Source: Bradyrhizobium yuanmingense
GTDB lineage: Bacteria > Pseudomonadota > Alphaproteobacteria > Rhizobiales > Xanthobacteraceae
Direction: 5' to 3'
DNA length: 38,967 nt
NCBI RefSeq assembly: GCF_029167105.1
Contig: NZ_JARFML010000052.1
Location: forward strand, 1 to 38,967
Below the pieces are notes generated by a model. It worked only from the letters and a program-made list of their open reading frames with translations, was not told the origin of the DNA and ran no database searches. Both the position numbers and the translations under genes were made by a program. The stretch's first letter is position 1, and each line of letters starts with the position of its first letter. Positions 6,497 to 15,391 of the stretch are shown here, piece after piece.

Positions 6497-8698
6497 TTAG
6501 AGCTTCTTTTTGGCAATGAGGCAGTCAACAGCGACTAACCCAGTCCCACTGCCAGAAAGGATGACGGGATTGATGTCAATCTCGCCGATCTCGTCGGCCA
6601 GATCGGTACAGAGCGTCCCGAACTTGACAATGCAGTCGGCCAGTCTCTCCAAGTCTGCCTTGGCGCCGCCCCGCGAACCACGCAGAACGCTCGCACCGCG
6701 TAGCCGCCCGATTGCGGATTGCACGTGGGCCGCATCGAAGGGCGGCAGCAGCACCTGCACATCATTGAGTGCCTCAACCCAGATTCCGCCCAATCCGAAG
6801 GCGATGACGGGTCCAAACTGCGGATCGAAAGTCGCGCCCAGCATGATTTCCGGCCCAGATTTAGCCATTTCTTGCACGACGACGCCAGCGATCTTCGCTT
6901 CAGGGCGGTGCGACCGGACCGAAGCCATGATTTGCTCGAACGCCTCCGCTGCTTTGTCCGCTGACGGAATATTTAAGATGACTCCGCCAACATCGGTCTT
7001 GTGCACGATCTCGGCCGACTCGACTTTCATCACCACCGGAAAATCAAGCGTGCGTGCGATGCGCGCCGCCTCATCCCCCCGCGTTGCGAGCGCTTCGCGC
7101 GTGACGGGAATTCCGTAGAGCGCGAGTAGACGCTTGCCCTCACGCTCCGTCAGAACGTCGGCTTTCGCCTCGCGTATGATGCGCAATGCCTCAGAATAGC
7201 AAGTGCTGCGCTGGCCCCACTGGACCGATAGGCGATCACCGGGGTTACGGCCGCGTTGGAACTCAGCATAGCCCATCAGAGCAGAGAGCGCCTTCAGCCC
7301 CGGCGTTAGCCCTTGCAAAAACGGCATGCCGTTGAATTCGGCCTTCGGCTCGATCATCGGATCCTTTGGATCGAGAGAGCTGTAGAAATGGCCGCCGGGG
7401 AGGCTCAAGATCGGGAAGACAACCTCTGGTGCCGCCGCTGCAGCCCGCGTTAAGGCTTTCCCGAGAGCTGATCCCATATCCAGGCAGGAAGGGAAGCCGC
7501 GTCCCCAGATGACCATGTCATACGCGCCACAGGTGGCAAGTGTGTTCAGCGACTCATCGATGATGTGCGTGTCATAGCCACCCTGTGCGGTGAGATCGAG
7601 TGGATTCCCCACATTGCCGAACTCGGGAAAGACCATCTCCAGCCGAGCCTTCGCCGGTGCTGGGAGCGGCGGAAATTCTATGCCGTAGGAATCGGCGACG
7701 TCGGACAGAATGCCGGCGGCGGTACCAGAGAAAGATGCGAACGCGACGCGGCGGCCGCGCGGCCGCTTCGTCGAAGACAGCGCAACCGCGGTCTCGATCA
7801 GATCGTCGACGGTATCGACCCGGATGACACCCAATCGTTTCAGGACCGCATCGATTGCCGCGTCTGAACCTACGAGCGAGCCGGTATGAGCCAATGCCGC
7901 TTGGCGGGCCTTCTCAGAGCGGCCAACCTTGATCATCACAATGGGCTTGCCCTTGTCGGCCGCGCGCTCGCAGGCCTTGATGAATTCAACCGGCCGCCTG
8001 ATCTGCTCGCAGTAGGAGGTGATGACGCGCGTCTCCTCCTCGTCGACAAAATAGTCGATGAAATCTGCGACATCGAGACATGCTTCATTGCCGACCGTGA
8101 CTACGCGGCCGATGCCGATTCCGCGAGCTAGCAGTGGCACGATCAAGCTATAAACAAGGGTACCGCTTTGCAGGATAGAACTAATTCCGCCTGCCTTCAT
8201 GGTATGAAAGTCGAGCGGGACCGCCATCAGCTGATTGGCCGCGTTCATCAAGCCGAAGCAGTTTGGACCGACCACCGGAATGCCCGTTCGTGCCGCCCAA
8301 GCCATAAGCCAGCGTTGTTTGCTTTCGCCCTCCCCTGCCTGCTCGGCAAATCCGCTAGAGATGATCTGAATCGCCCGTACACGAGCGGCTTCGCAATCCT
8401 CGAGCACTTCGGGAATGGCTTTGCTTGGAATGGCGATCATGGCCAGGCCAACGGAATGAGGGATGGCTTTCAAGCTCGGATAGCATGGCACGCCCGCGAT
8501 CTGCGTGTAACGCGGGTTCACCGCAACGACCTCGCCAGAGAAACCCCATTTCTTGATATTCGTGAGGATTTCGGTCGCGAAGCCTCCCTTCTGGGAAGCC
8601 CCCACAATGGCGACGGATTCGGGTCGAAAAAGCTGGCCAATCCTACCGGCTGTTCCCTGCTGAAGGCGATCTTGTTGCAGCACACGATCAACTTGCAT
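6497..8698 (-). CDS. ADP-forming acyl-CoA synthetase, fused alpha-beta type
   Basis: A 733-residue protein from the ATG at 8698; a TTG at 8728 could extend it by ten residues. It is an ADP-forming (NDP-forming) acyl-CoA synthetase with both halves in one chain. The N-terminal CoA-binding domain begins RIGQLFRPESVAIVGASQKGG, a succinyl-CoA-ligase-like domain follows, and AHTGSLVGSD (His about 271) matches the phosphohistidine segment of the alpha part. The C-terminal ATP-grasp part begins near LTEREGKRLLALYGIPVTRE and has IVHKTDVGGVILN (His about 566), the phosphate-relay His. The reaction interconverts acid, CoA and ATP with acyl-CoA, ADP and phosphate. It is last in a minus-strand run, 57 bases after the acyl-CoA dehydrogenase at 8755, so it probably activates the acid fed into that beta-oxidation pair. 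The substrate cannot be told from sequence. Confidence 0.88.
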   Translation of the reverse strand: MQVDRVLQQDRLQQGTAGRIGQLFRPESVAIVGASQKGGFATEILTNIKKWGFSGEVVAVNPRYTQIAGVPCYPSLKAIPHSVGLAMIAIPSKAIPEVLEDCEAARVRAIQIISSGFAEQAGEGESKQRWLMAWAARTGIPVVGPNCFGLMNAANQLMAVPLDFHTMKAGGISSILQSGTLVYSLIVPLLARGIGIGRVVTVGNEACLDVADFIDYFVDEEETRVITSYCEQIRRPVEFIKACERAADKGKPIVMIKVGRSEKARQAALAHTGSLVGSDAAIDAVLKRLGVIRVDTVDDLIETAVALSSTKRPRGRRVAFASFSGTAAGILSDVADSYGIEFPPLPAPAKARLEMVFPEFGNVGNPLDLTAQGGYDTHIIDESLNTLATCGAYDMVIWGRGFPSCLDMGSALGKALTRAAAAAPEVVFPILSLPGGHFYSSLDPKDPMIEPKAEFNGMPFLQGLTPGLKALSALMGYAEFQRGRNPGDRLSVQWGQRSTCYSEALRIIREAKADVLTEREGKRLLALYGIPVTREALATRGDEAARIARTLDFPVVMKVESAEIVHKTDVGGVILNIPSADKAAEAFEQIMASVRSHRPEAKIAGVVVQEMAKSGPEIMLGATFDPQFGPVIAFGLGGIWVEALNDVQVLLPPFDAAHVQSAIGRLRGASVLRGSRGGAKADLERLADCIVKFGTLCTDLADEIGEIDINPVILSGSGTGLVAVDCLIAKKKL

Positions 8699-8754
8699 GT
8701 TCAACCCGTCGGTTCTTGTATTGCGCAACTTGGCGTCTGGGCGATGGCCCGGTC

Positions 8755-9918
8755 CTATCGTTGGATTGCTTGATCACCGAAGAGGCCCCCGAGCGAGGCG
8801 AGGCGCTGAAGATGGTGATCGGTATCGCCGAACGACGCGTCGATCATCGTTACATGCTTAAAGTAGTGCCCGATGCTGTATTCCATGGTCATACCGATGC
8901 CACCATGGAGCTGGATAGCCTGCCGTCCGAGCGCTTTAGACGACTGACCGATCTGCGCTTTTGCGGCCGACAGCGCCCGCTCCCGCTCGGTCACATCCCT
9001 CTCTCCCGCCATCATGGTGGCGTACGTCGCCATGGAACACGACTGCTCCAATTCGACGAACATATCGACCGCCCGGTGCTGAAGCACCTGGAAGGAGCCG
9101 ATTGTCGTGCCGAACTGCTTGCGCGTCTTCAAGTAATTGACGGTGATGGCATGCATTTCAGCAAAGCAGCCGACCGCCTCAGCGCACAAGGCTGCAATCG
9201 CTTCGTCTGCAACGCGCGAGATGATCGGGAAAGCGCCTGCCGGATCGCCGATAACGTCAGCTCCCCCGATTCGTACGTTCTGAAGCGTGATCTCGGCCGC
9301 GCGCAGCCCGTCTTGCGTCGGATAGGCGCGACGCATAAGGCCGGGCGCGTTAGCGTCAACCAGGAAAAGGCCAATCCCGACCTTTTCTCGCGCGCCCCCC
9401 GCCGTTCGCGCCGACACGATGATCTTGTCCGCGGCATCGCCATGGAGGACAAGACCCTTGGTCCCGTTGAGCACCCAACCCTCGCCGTCCCTCTTGGCCT
9501 CGGTTTCAACATCGAAGAGGTCATATCGCGACTGAGGTTCGGCGTACGCGAAGGCGAGTTTCATCCGACCTTCCGCAATGGCGGGGACGAGCTTCGAATT
9601 TTGAGCTTCAGTCGCCCCGTGCCGCAGGACGCCGCCGGCGAGCACGACGGTTGCGAAATATGGCTCAAGGATAAGCGCCTTGCCGAAAGCTTCCATGACG
9701 ATCATGGTCTCGACGGCCCCGGCGCCGAGCCCGCCGTGAACCTCCGCAAACGGCAGCCCGAGAAGCCCCAGCTCAGCATAGCGCATCCACATCGCTTCAC
9801 TGAATCCCAGCTTCTCCGTCCGGTACTTGCGGCGGTCCTCAAAGCTATAATGCTCACGCATCAAGCGCTCGACGCCATTCTTAAGGAGCCGCTGCTCCTC
9901 GGAAAGATCAAGATCCAC
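8755..9918 (-). CDS. acyl-CoA dehydrogenase, small-subunit-like
   Basis: The start is taken as the GTG at 9918, giving VDLDLSEEQRLLKNGVERLM with AGGAGG 8 bases upstream, and a 387-residue protein. It has the three-part acyl-CoA dehydrogenase fold: helical N-terminus (LGLLGLPFAEVHGGLGAG), beta domain (AFAYAEPQSRYDLFDVE, VLNGTKGLVLHGDAAD) and C-terminal helical FAD-binding part (RKQFGTTIGSFQVLQHRAVDM, RQAIQLHGGIGMTMEYSIGHYFK). Such flavoenzymes put a 2,3-double bond into acyl-CoA and pass electrons to ETF. It lies 88 bases downstream of a second dehydrogenase and resembles the smaller partner of pimeloyl-CoA-dehydrogenase-like pairs (PimD). The C-terminus reads GDTDHHLQRLA rather than the usual YEGT segment carrying the catalytic Glu. 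The chain length of its substrate is unknown. Confidence 0.88.
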   Translation of the reverse strand: MDLDLSEEQRLLKNGVERLMREHYSFEDRRKYRTEKLGFSEAMWMRYAELGLLGLPFAEVHGGLGAGAVETMIVMEAFGKALILEPYFATVVLAGGVLRHGATEAQNSKLVPAIAEGRMKLAFAYAEPQSRYDLFDVETEAKRDGEGWVLNGTKGLVLHGDAADKIIVSARTAGGAREKVGIGLFLVDANAPGLMRRAYPTQDGLRAAEITLQNVRIGGADVIGDPAGAFPIISRVADEAIAALCAEAVGCFAEMHAITVNYLKTRKQFGTTIGSFQVLQHRAVDMFVELEQSCSMATYATMMAGERDVTERERALSAAKAQIGQSSKALGRQAIQLHGGIGMTMEYSIGHYFKHVTMIDASFGDTDHHLQRLASLGGLFGDQAIQR

Positions 9919-10006
9919 TAGAAAACCCTCCTGAGACGGGGCCACATCTTCGCCCCTCAAACCGGTTAGAACGCCGTGCAGTCAGCATCTCACGTTTTGC
10001 TGAGCG

Positions 10007-11206
10007 TCAGAGGCCGAGGACGACCTTCGCGATGATGTTCTTCTGGATCTCATCCGAGCCACTATAGATCGGCACCTTACGTCCGTTGAAATAAGCGGGC
10101 GCAATCGGCCCCGCCCAATCGGGACCGATCGCTGGCTCCCCGCGCTGAAACTCCTCCTCTGATTGATAAGGCAGCGCGTAAGGGCCGATCACATCCATCA
10201 GAAGCTCAGCGGTCGCTTGCTGGATTTCCGAACCCTTGATTTTCAGGATCGAGCTTGCGGGGTCCTGCGTACCCTTCTCGAGCTTCGATTGGTTGGCCAC
10301 GACGCGGAGCTGCGTCATCTCGAGCGCCTTGAGCTGGACCTCGACGGCAGCAATCTTCTTGCGGAAATCGGCCTTGTCGATGAGCCGCTCGCCCCCGACG
10401 CGGGTGCGTAAAGCAAGTTCCTTGATGCGCCGGATACGTTCCTTTGAAAGGCCAACACAAGCAATCGTGACGCGCCCGTTGCCAAGAACAAATTTAGCGT
10501 AATCCCAGCCGCGATTTTCCTCGCCGACGAGGTTGTCGACAGGAACCTGCACGTCGTCGAAGAAAACCTCACAAACTTCGGGATAACCGTCGAACAACTG
10601 GATCGGACGCACAGTAACCCCCGGCGACTTCAGGTCGATCAGGAGAAAGGAGATGCCCCGCTGTTTCTTGGCGTCAGGATCCGTCCGAACCAGGCAGAAG
10701 ATCCAGTTGGAGTATTGCGCTAAGGAGGTCCAGATTTTCTGGCCATTGACGATGTAGTGGTCGCCGTTGCGCACGGCCCGCGTTTTGAGCGACGCAAGAT
10801 CAGAACCGGCTCCCGGCTCGGAGAAGCCCTCGCACCACCAATCGTCGACATTTACAATGCGCGGCAGGAAATACTTCTTCTGCGCTTCGTTGCCGAAAGT
10901 ATAGATAACCGGCCCAACCAAGTTGATGCCGCTACCGGCTGGCTCCGGCGCCGGAGTCTGGCTCACTTCCTCGCCGAAGATGTACTGCTGGACTGGTGTC
11001 CACCCCTTGCCGCCGTACTCGATCGGCCAGTGCGGTACGGCCCATCCTTTCTGCGCCAGAATGCGCGTCCAGCGCACCTTGTCATCCTTGCTAGGATGCC
11101 GGCCCGCAATCAGCTTCTCGCGGATATCTGGAGGAATTGCGGAGCGGCAGAATGTCCGAACCTCGTCGCGGAAGGCAAGTTCGTCAGCGGTAAAATTCAG
11201 ATCCAT
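10007..11206 (-). CDS. acyl-CoA dehydrogenase, large-subunit-like (PimC type)
   Basis: A 399-residue acyl-CoA dehydrogenase starting MDLNFTADELAFRDEVRTFCRS at 11206. Visible family segments are HWPIEYGGKGWTPVQQYIF, the signature CEGFSEPGAGSDLASLKTRA, the beta-domain QKIWTSLAQYSNW, and the C-terminal PIYSGSDEIQKNIIAKVVLGL. The long insert before the C-terminus (about residues 345-380) and overall style match the large subunit of pimeloyl-CoA dehydrogenase and related heteromeric enzymes. In PIYSGSDEIQ a Ser stands where medium-chain dehydrogenases carry the catalytic Glu of YEGT. That is known in heterotetrameric bacterial acyl-CoA dehydrogenases, where the base can sit elsewhere. With the partner at 8755-9918 it probably forms one enzyme. 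Long-chain dicarboxylyl-CoA is one plausible substrate, by family resemblance only. Confidence 0.9.
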   Translation of the reverse strand: MDLNFTADELAFRDEVRTFCRSAIPPDIREKLIAGRHPSKDDKVRWTRILAQKGWAVPHWPIEYGGKGWTPVQQYIFGEEVSQTPAPEPAGSGINLVGPVIYTFGNEAQKKYFLPRIVNVDDWWCEGFSEPGAGSDLASLKTRAVRNGDHYIVNGQKIWTSLAQYSNWIFCLVRTDPDAKKQRGISFLLIDLKSPGVTVRPIQLFDGYPEVCEVFFDDVQVPVDNLVGEENRGWDYAKFVLGNGRVTIACVGLSKERIRRIKELALRTRVGGERLIDKADFRKKIAAVEVQLKALEMTQLRVVANQSKLEKGTQDPASSILKIKGSEIQQATAELLMDVIGPYALPYQSEEEFQRGEPAIGPDWAGPIAPAYFNGRKVPIYSGSDEIQKNIIAKVVLGL

Positions 11207-11688
11207 CGTTGCTTCCTAGTTGCGAGCAGCGCGCCGATTGATGAATGTTGGCAATATACCAGGCGTCGCATCCAAAAATCCCAATTCGGACGGAACGAAG
11301 CCGGAAATTTGCGATATAATGCAAAATCGTGATGTTTTTCTGCGCCGAGAAGCTGGGTTGTCGCGGTCGCCGTCGTAATCAGGCTCAACTTAGCTGAGGG
11401 CCGGATCTAAGTACGATGTCGGCCGTGACGGACGCGCCTTCGAATTCTTTCCGATAAGCGGAGAAAAGCATTCTCTCGCCGCGGATGCAAAACTTACCGG
11501 TTGAGCATCGCTCCTTGTGGAACAGAGCATAGCTCGCAGGCTTGCGCGAGAGGTCTCGAGCATCCCCTAGCACCCCGCGCCGCGGCGCCCGGCAAGGTTC
11601 GCTTCTGGGTGCGTCATCGCGAGAGCAGCAGATGGTCCATCATCGCTGCCCTCCCAAAGATTGTCTGCTCAGAAGTGAGATCAATCCT
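11207..11688. other. intergenic region of 482 bp
   Basis: No gene is supported. It holds the upstream region of the dehydrogenase pair, including the palindrome at 11308-11325. The rest shows nothing recognisable. Confidence 0.5.
11308..11325. promoter_or_regulatory. candidate operator palindrome
   Basis: TTTGC-N8-GCAAA (TTTGCGATATAATGCAAA) lies about 100 bases upstream of the dehydrogenase start at 11206 in a locally AT-rich patch. Its symmetry and position suit a dimeric repressor or activator site, but no cognate regulator is identified. Confidence 0.35.
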
Positions 11689-12513
11689 TCAACGTCCCTC
11701 AAACACGGGTTTTCGCTTCTCCGCAAAGGCCTGCACGCCCTCTTGGTGATCGAGCGTCAATTCCGCTTTTATCAGGTTCTCGGCCTCATGGTCCATCGAC
11801 TCGAAAAGGTCGGACGCCGCCGCGTGATCCAGATTGTCCTTGATGCAGCTAAACGCGAATGTAGGCCCGTGGGCGAGTGAAGCCGCAAGCTCAAACGCGG
11901 ATTGGGGTAACTCCGCGTCCGTCACCACGCGGTTGAGGAGGCCCAGCTCTTCTGCCCGCCGCGAGTCGATGCGCTCGGACAGCAACATCAGTTCGCGCGC
12001 GCGGGAGACCCCAACGAGCTTCGTCAGCAGCCAGGCTATACCGCAATCGCCCGACAATGCGACCTTCGCATATGAGGTGGTCAAGATGGCCGACTGCGAA
12101 GCAATGCGGATGTCGCAGGCAAGTGCAATCGCAAGGCCCGCGCCCGCAGCAGCGCCCGGCAGCGCCGCAACGGTTGGCTTTCTCACGGCGAACAGCTCAC
12201 CGATTAGCTTCCGCTGGTCAGCCCGCAAATCGGCCACCCGCTGTTCGAATGTTGCTTCAACTGTAGCCGAACTCTGCCGCATGCCTTTGACATCGCCTCC
12301 GGCACAGAAGGCGGTCCCTGTGGCGCCAATCAGGATCGCACCAACGTGTGGATCGTCAGCAAATCGCTTGATTAGCTTGCTCCAGGCGACTTTCATTCCT
12401 TGGGAGATAGCATTCCGCGCCTGCGGTCGGTTGAGCGTAATCACACCCACGCGATCACGGATCTCCGCCAGTAGGTCATCTGTTCCAGTATTGATTTGTA
12501 ACGCTTGCGACAT
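11689..12513 (-). CDS. enoyl-CoA hydratase/isomerase (crotonase family)
   Basis: A 274-residue crotonase-family protein. The ATG at 12513 (MSQALQINTGTDDLLAEI) has GGAG 8 bases upstream and is preferred over an in-frame start at 12555. The oxyanion-hole segment is FCAGGDVKGM and the second is PGAAAGAGLAIALACDIRIAS. At the position of the second catalytic Glu of classical enoyl-CoA hydratases it reads KVALSGDCGIAWLL, with Asp instead of Glu, as is common in PaaG-like isomerases. It may therefore be an isomerase or a hydratase with a modified active site. The C-terminal HQEGVQAFAEKRKPVFEGR is typical of the family. It lies in the same minus-strand run as the acyl-CoA dehydrogenases and would act on their enoyl-CoA product. 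Confidence 0.88.
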   Translation of the reverse strand: MSQALQINTGTDDLLAEIRDRVGVITLNRPQARNAISQGMKVAWSKLIKRFADDPHVGAILIGATGTAFCAGGDVKGMRQSSATVEATFEQRVADLRADQRKLIGELFAVRKPTVAALPGAAAGAGLAIALACDIRIASQSAILTTSYAKVALSGDCGIAWLLTKLVGVSRARELMLLSERIDSRRAEELGLLNRVVTDAELPQSAFELAASLAHGPTFAFSCIKDNLDHAAASDLFESMDHEAENLIKAELTLDHQEGVQAFAEKRKPVFEGR

Positions 12514-12640
12514 GCGTTTAGCTCCGCTGTACTTCGCCACGCTGGGCACCAACATGCGAATGCCCGCAAGCCCAGCGAGGGCATGGTGGATGGGAGCTCA
12601 GCATAGCCCTACTGAGCTCCAACAGGCTCATCGGCTAGAC

Positions 12641-13414
12641 TTATCGAACCGATGCAGGCCACGGCTTCGGCCTAACCGGCTGACTTCGCAGACGCCAGTC
12701 AACCGGGTACGGGACGAAGAACATGATCCCTCTTTCGCCTTCGTACTTCAGCGGGGTCCCATTCGGCAGCCACACCACGTCCCCCAACTGCGCGTCGATT
12801 GCCTGGCTGAAGTTCTCACCTGTGCGAATCCGCATCACTCCACCAAGTCCGACCGAGATCTGGTCATATTCCGTCGTCCAGTCCACCGAGCTACCGTTGA
12901 AGGTCGCGATCGTCGCACCAAGTGAATTACTGATCTCTGGAGTAACGAGGCTGCAGGTAGATGCATAGCCGCCCGAATAGATTTGCATCTGTGAATAGAT
13001 CATGTCCGTGCTTCGGAAATGATAGACGTCGTTCAGGGGCTTATCGTCCCTGGTCGCCTCGCTGCGGGTCCGCCAATCAACAGGGTGACGAGCATAAAAT
13101 ACCTTGGCCTTGTCCCCTTGGTACTTCAGGCGGGTTCCCTTAGTAAGCCAGATTACATCGCCGAACTTCGCTTCAATGACACGGCCGTAGTTTTCGCCGG
13201 TGAGAAGCCGAAATACTCCACCAAGCACGACGATGGTCTCATCATAATTCACCTTGCGTTCAATCGAGGAGCCGTCGTACGTGGCGATGCCAGCATCGAT
13301 TGTCTTGCTGATTTCTGGACCGACCAATTGGCAAACACTCGCGGAGCCACCGCCCTCGCTTTGCATCTGCGCAAATACCATGTCCTCGCTCTTCACATAG
13401 AGCGCTTTAGTCAT
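12641..13414 (-). CDS. double-cupin protein, EutQ-like
   Basis: A 257-residue protein from the ATG at 13414 (MTKALYVKSEDMVFAQM), with AAGGGAG about 8 bases upstream. It is an internal duplication: each half has the pattern FRSTDMIYSQMQ..GGYAS, then TPEIS, then GATIATFNGSSVDW, then GDVVWLPNGTPLKYEG and a closing PVDWR. This is the cupin form found in EutQ-like proteins of ethanolamine utilisation, but no other eut gene is present here. No metal-binding His cluster is obvious, so it may be a small-molecule binding or non-classical cupin. It is the first gene of the minus-strand run leading to the acyl-CoA enzymes. Its role in that pathway is unknown. Confidence 0.75.
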   Translation of the reverse strand: MTKALYVKSEDMVFAQMQSEGGGSASVCQLVGPEISKTIDAGIATYDGSSIERKVNYDETIVVLGGVFRLLTGENYGRVIEAKFGDVIWLTKGTRLKYQGDKAKVFYARHPVDWRTRSEATRDDKPLNDVYHFRSTDMIYSQMQIYSGGYASTCSLVTPEISNSLGATIATFNGSSVDWTTEYDQISVGLGGVMRIRTGENFSQAIDAQLGDVVWLPNGTPLKYEGERGIMFFVPYPVDWRLRSQPVRPKPWPASVR

Positions 13415-14041
13415 CACCGTTCTCCCTTCTTGATCCAAGAGCCTGCCCAAGAGGCATACACCCGGTTCTTTTCACGCAATCGTTCGAGCAAGTGCCCCGA
13501 TCTTCGTCACCGCCTCGCAAATGCCATCGGTGAATCAGACGAGAGACACCGTGAGGAGGACAGGCCAGTCGCCATTTTGTCACACGTCGTTGAATGTTCA
13601 CCGCTTCCATTGCGGGGGACCACGGGTGCCCCTTACGCAGAAAGCTCCGCAGCGACTATATTGCATCGATAAAGGCCCTGATTTTGCGAAAACTCCGCCC
13701 ATTGAGGCAGAATCCTGCAAAATGATCGGCGCATTGTACCAAATCAGACCCAAATGGGCTCCATCACGCTTGAGCTTTTGTTTGGGGCATCTGGGTAGCC
13801 ATGCCCTAGGAGAGAGCTGCCCCCTCGCGTCAATTCTCCTCCGTTTGCCCCAGACGAACATCGAGGTCGGAGCCGCTCGTGCATTCATTCACCGGATCGC
13901 CGGGCGTAAACGCGGAAAAACTGCGAACTGCTTCGGGTAAGTCTGGCGCTGATCTGCCCCGGAGAGACCATTTGCGTTCGGCTCAGCAACTCTGAATCCG
14001 ACAGGTATAGATGATCGACTATCTCCGCCATGTCTTGAATC
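13415..14041. other. divergent intergenic region of 627 bp
   Basis: It separates the minus-strand block (13414) from the plus-strand gene at 14042 and should hold both promoters. TTTTGC near 13683 and GCAAAA near 13718 face each other about 30 bases apart, echoing the half-sites at 11308-11325. No convincing gene is present; a 96-codon minus-strand frame at 13598-13888 resembles nothing known. Confidence 0.45.
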
Positions 14042-15166
14042 ATGATCGGAATGCTCATGGACGACGCCATTCTAAATGCAGCGAATAAGCATTTCGTATC
14101 GACTTACTTCGAAGCTCGTCAAAAATTTCGGGACTACGTCCGCAAAGCCGCCGTCGGTGAGGCACGGGTTTATCCGTCCCCCGCTTATGGGCCCGGTGGA
14201 GAAGAGCTCTCGACGGATGTTGCCTGGTTTGGTGATCGGGGGGCCTCGAAAGTCGGGGTTCTCATATCGGCTACGCACGGCGCCGAAGGATATTGTGGAT
14301 CCGCCGCGCAGCTCGACTGGTTGGCCGAGCGTGGTTACGAACAGCTGAAGTCTGGTGAAGCCACGTTGCTAATCCATGCCATCAACCCATACGGGTTCGC
14401 ATGGGACCGGCGCGTTACGCAAGAAGGTTGCGACCTCAATAGGAACTTCATCGATTTCACGGCTCCCCTTCCTCAAAACGAGGGATACGACGCAATCGCG
14501 GATAGTCTGGTACCAAGTGCTTTGGATGGACCTGTTTTTGCGGCGGCCGAAGCAGCGATTGAAAGGTACCGGGCAGCCTATGGTGAAATCGCCTACCGAA
14601 AGGCACGGACCAGCGGTCAGTATCGCCATCCGACAGGAATGTTCTTTGGCGGCTTCGGGCCCAGCGTAGCTCGCCAAACGCTCGAACGGATCGTGTCGGA
14701 CTACAGTATCGCGTCGCGTCAGCTAGTCTTGATCGTAGACTATCACACAGGCCTCGGACCATATGGCTATGGTGAGCTGCAATGCGAGCAGGCATCAGGC
14801 ATGACTGGATATCAGCGGGCGCGCGACATATTCGGCCATTCAGTCACTTCACCAGATCTCGGTACCTCATCGGCCTTGGTACTGAATGGCACGCAAGACG
14901 ACTATTGGCAGCGGCTCCTGGGTGATCGCCACGTCTACGTTTGCCTAGAGTTTGGAACCTACCCTCCGGAGGCGGCCAGACCAGTGTTGCGCGCTGACCA
15001 TTGGCTTTATGCCTACGGTCAGGCTCAGATTCAAACCGACTTTGGGCGTGACATTCGCCGACGCGTGAAGCAGCACTACTATCCGGATAGAGCCGATTGG
15101 AAGGAGATGGTGCTATGTCGCACTCGCCAGGTTCATCGGCAACTGATTGAAGGTATGCGAAGGTGA
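14042..15166 (+). CDS. DUF2817 family M14-like zinc hydrolase
   Basis: A 374-residue protein of the DUF2817 family, related to M14 zinc carboxypeptidases and aspartoacylases. The expected residues are visible: His79 and Glu82 in SATHGAEGYCGS, NRN at 133-135 in EGCDLNRNF, His235 in VDYHTGLGPYG, and Glu303 in VCLEFGTYPP. These suit a zinc-dependent hydrolase acting on a peptide or amide bond. No signal peptide is apparent, so it is probably cytoplasmic. Several ATGs lie close together (14042, 14051, 14057) and none has a strong ribosome site, so the true start may be the later one at MDDAILNAANKHF. It is divergent from the cupin gene and 225 bases upstream of an aldehyde dehydrogenase. Deacylation of an N-acylated amine is a reasonable guess. 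Confidence 0.82.
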   Translation: MIGMLMDDAILNAANKHFVSTYFEARQKFRDYVRKAAVGEARVYPSPAYGPGGEELSTDVAWFGDRGASKVGVLISATHGAEGYCGSAAQLDWLAERGYEQLKSGEATLLIHAINPYGFAWDRRVTQEGCDLNRNFIDFTAPLPQNEGYDAIADSLVPSALDGPVFAAAEAAIERYRAAYGEIAYRKARTSGQYRHPTGMFFGGFGPSVARQTLERIVSDYSIASRQLVLIVDYHTGLGPYGYGELQCEQASGMTGYQRARDIFGHSVTSPDLGTSSALVLNGTQDDYWQRLLGDRHVYVCLEFGTYPPEAARPVLRADHWLYAYGQAQIQTDFGRDIRRRVKQHYYPDRADWKEMVLCRTRQVHRQLIEGMRR

Positions 15167-15223
15167 ACGCGACTCGCGCGCTCAACGAGCACGACGGCAC
15201 CAAGTGTATCAAACCCTCAAACC

Positions 15224-15284
15224 GCCCTCACGGGCGTCTTTCTCCCTCGGATGGCCCGTTCCACAAGGAGCGGGCCGCCTTTTT
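15224..15284 (+). ncRNA. tandem-hairpin leader or sRNA with terminator, MmgR/suhB-like
   Basis: A short hairpin GCCC-TCAC-GGGC (15224-15235) is followed by a pyrimidine-rich linker containing CTCCCT. A stronger hairpin (15253-15276, about 10 bp with one G-T pair and loop ACAA) and a T-tract follow. The layout matches 32014-32071, which also lies ahead of an aldehyde dehydrogenase gene. It could end an upstream transcript, or be the 3' part of a small RNA of the alpha-r8/MmgR type. Confidence 0.45.
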
Positions 15285-15285
15285 A
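15253..15285 (+). terminator. rho-independent terminator
   Basis: GGCCCGTTCC pairs with GGAGCGGGCC around the loop ACAA, followed by CCTTTTTA. It lies 87 bases after the DUF2817 gene and about 105 bases before the aldehyde dehydrogenase start. Confidence 0.7.
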
Positions 15286-15391
15286 GGGAGCCGTCATCCG
15301 GGCGCGTAGCGCGTCTTAAAAACTCAGCGCACCTAGGTGGCTATTCAGCGCGGCTGTTTCCGCCCAAATACACCAACGTCGAGAGGATCAC

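Noticed and set aside
8716..9921. A 401-codon open plus-strand frame
   Set aside because: It is the exact antisense of the acyl-CoA dehydrogenase at 8755-9918; its protein has no recognisable motif, while the minus strand is clearly coding.
13598..13888. A 96-codon minus-strand frame in the divergent intergenic region
   Set aside because: No recognisable domain, poor start context, and it crosses the expected promoter area.
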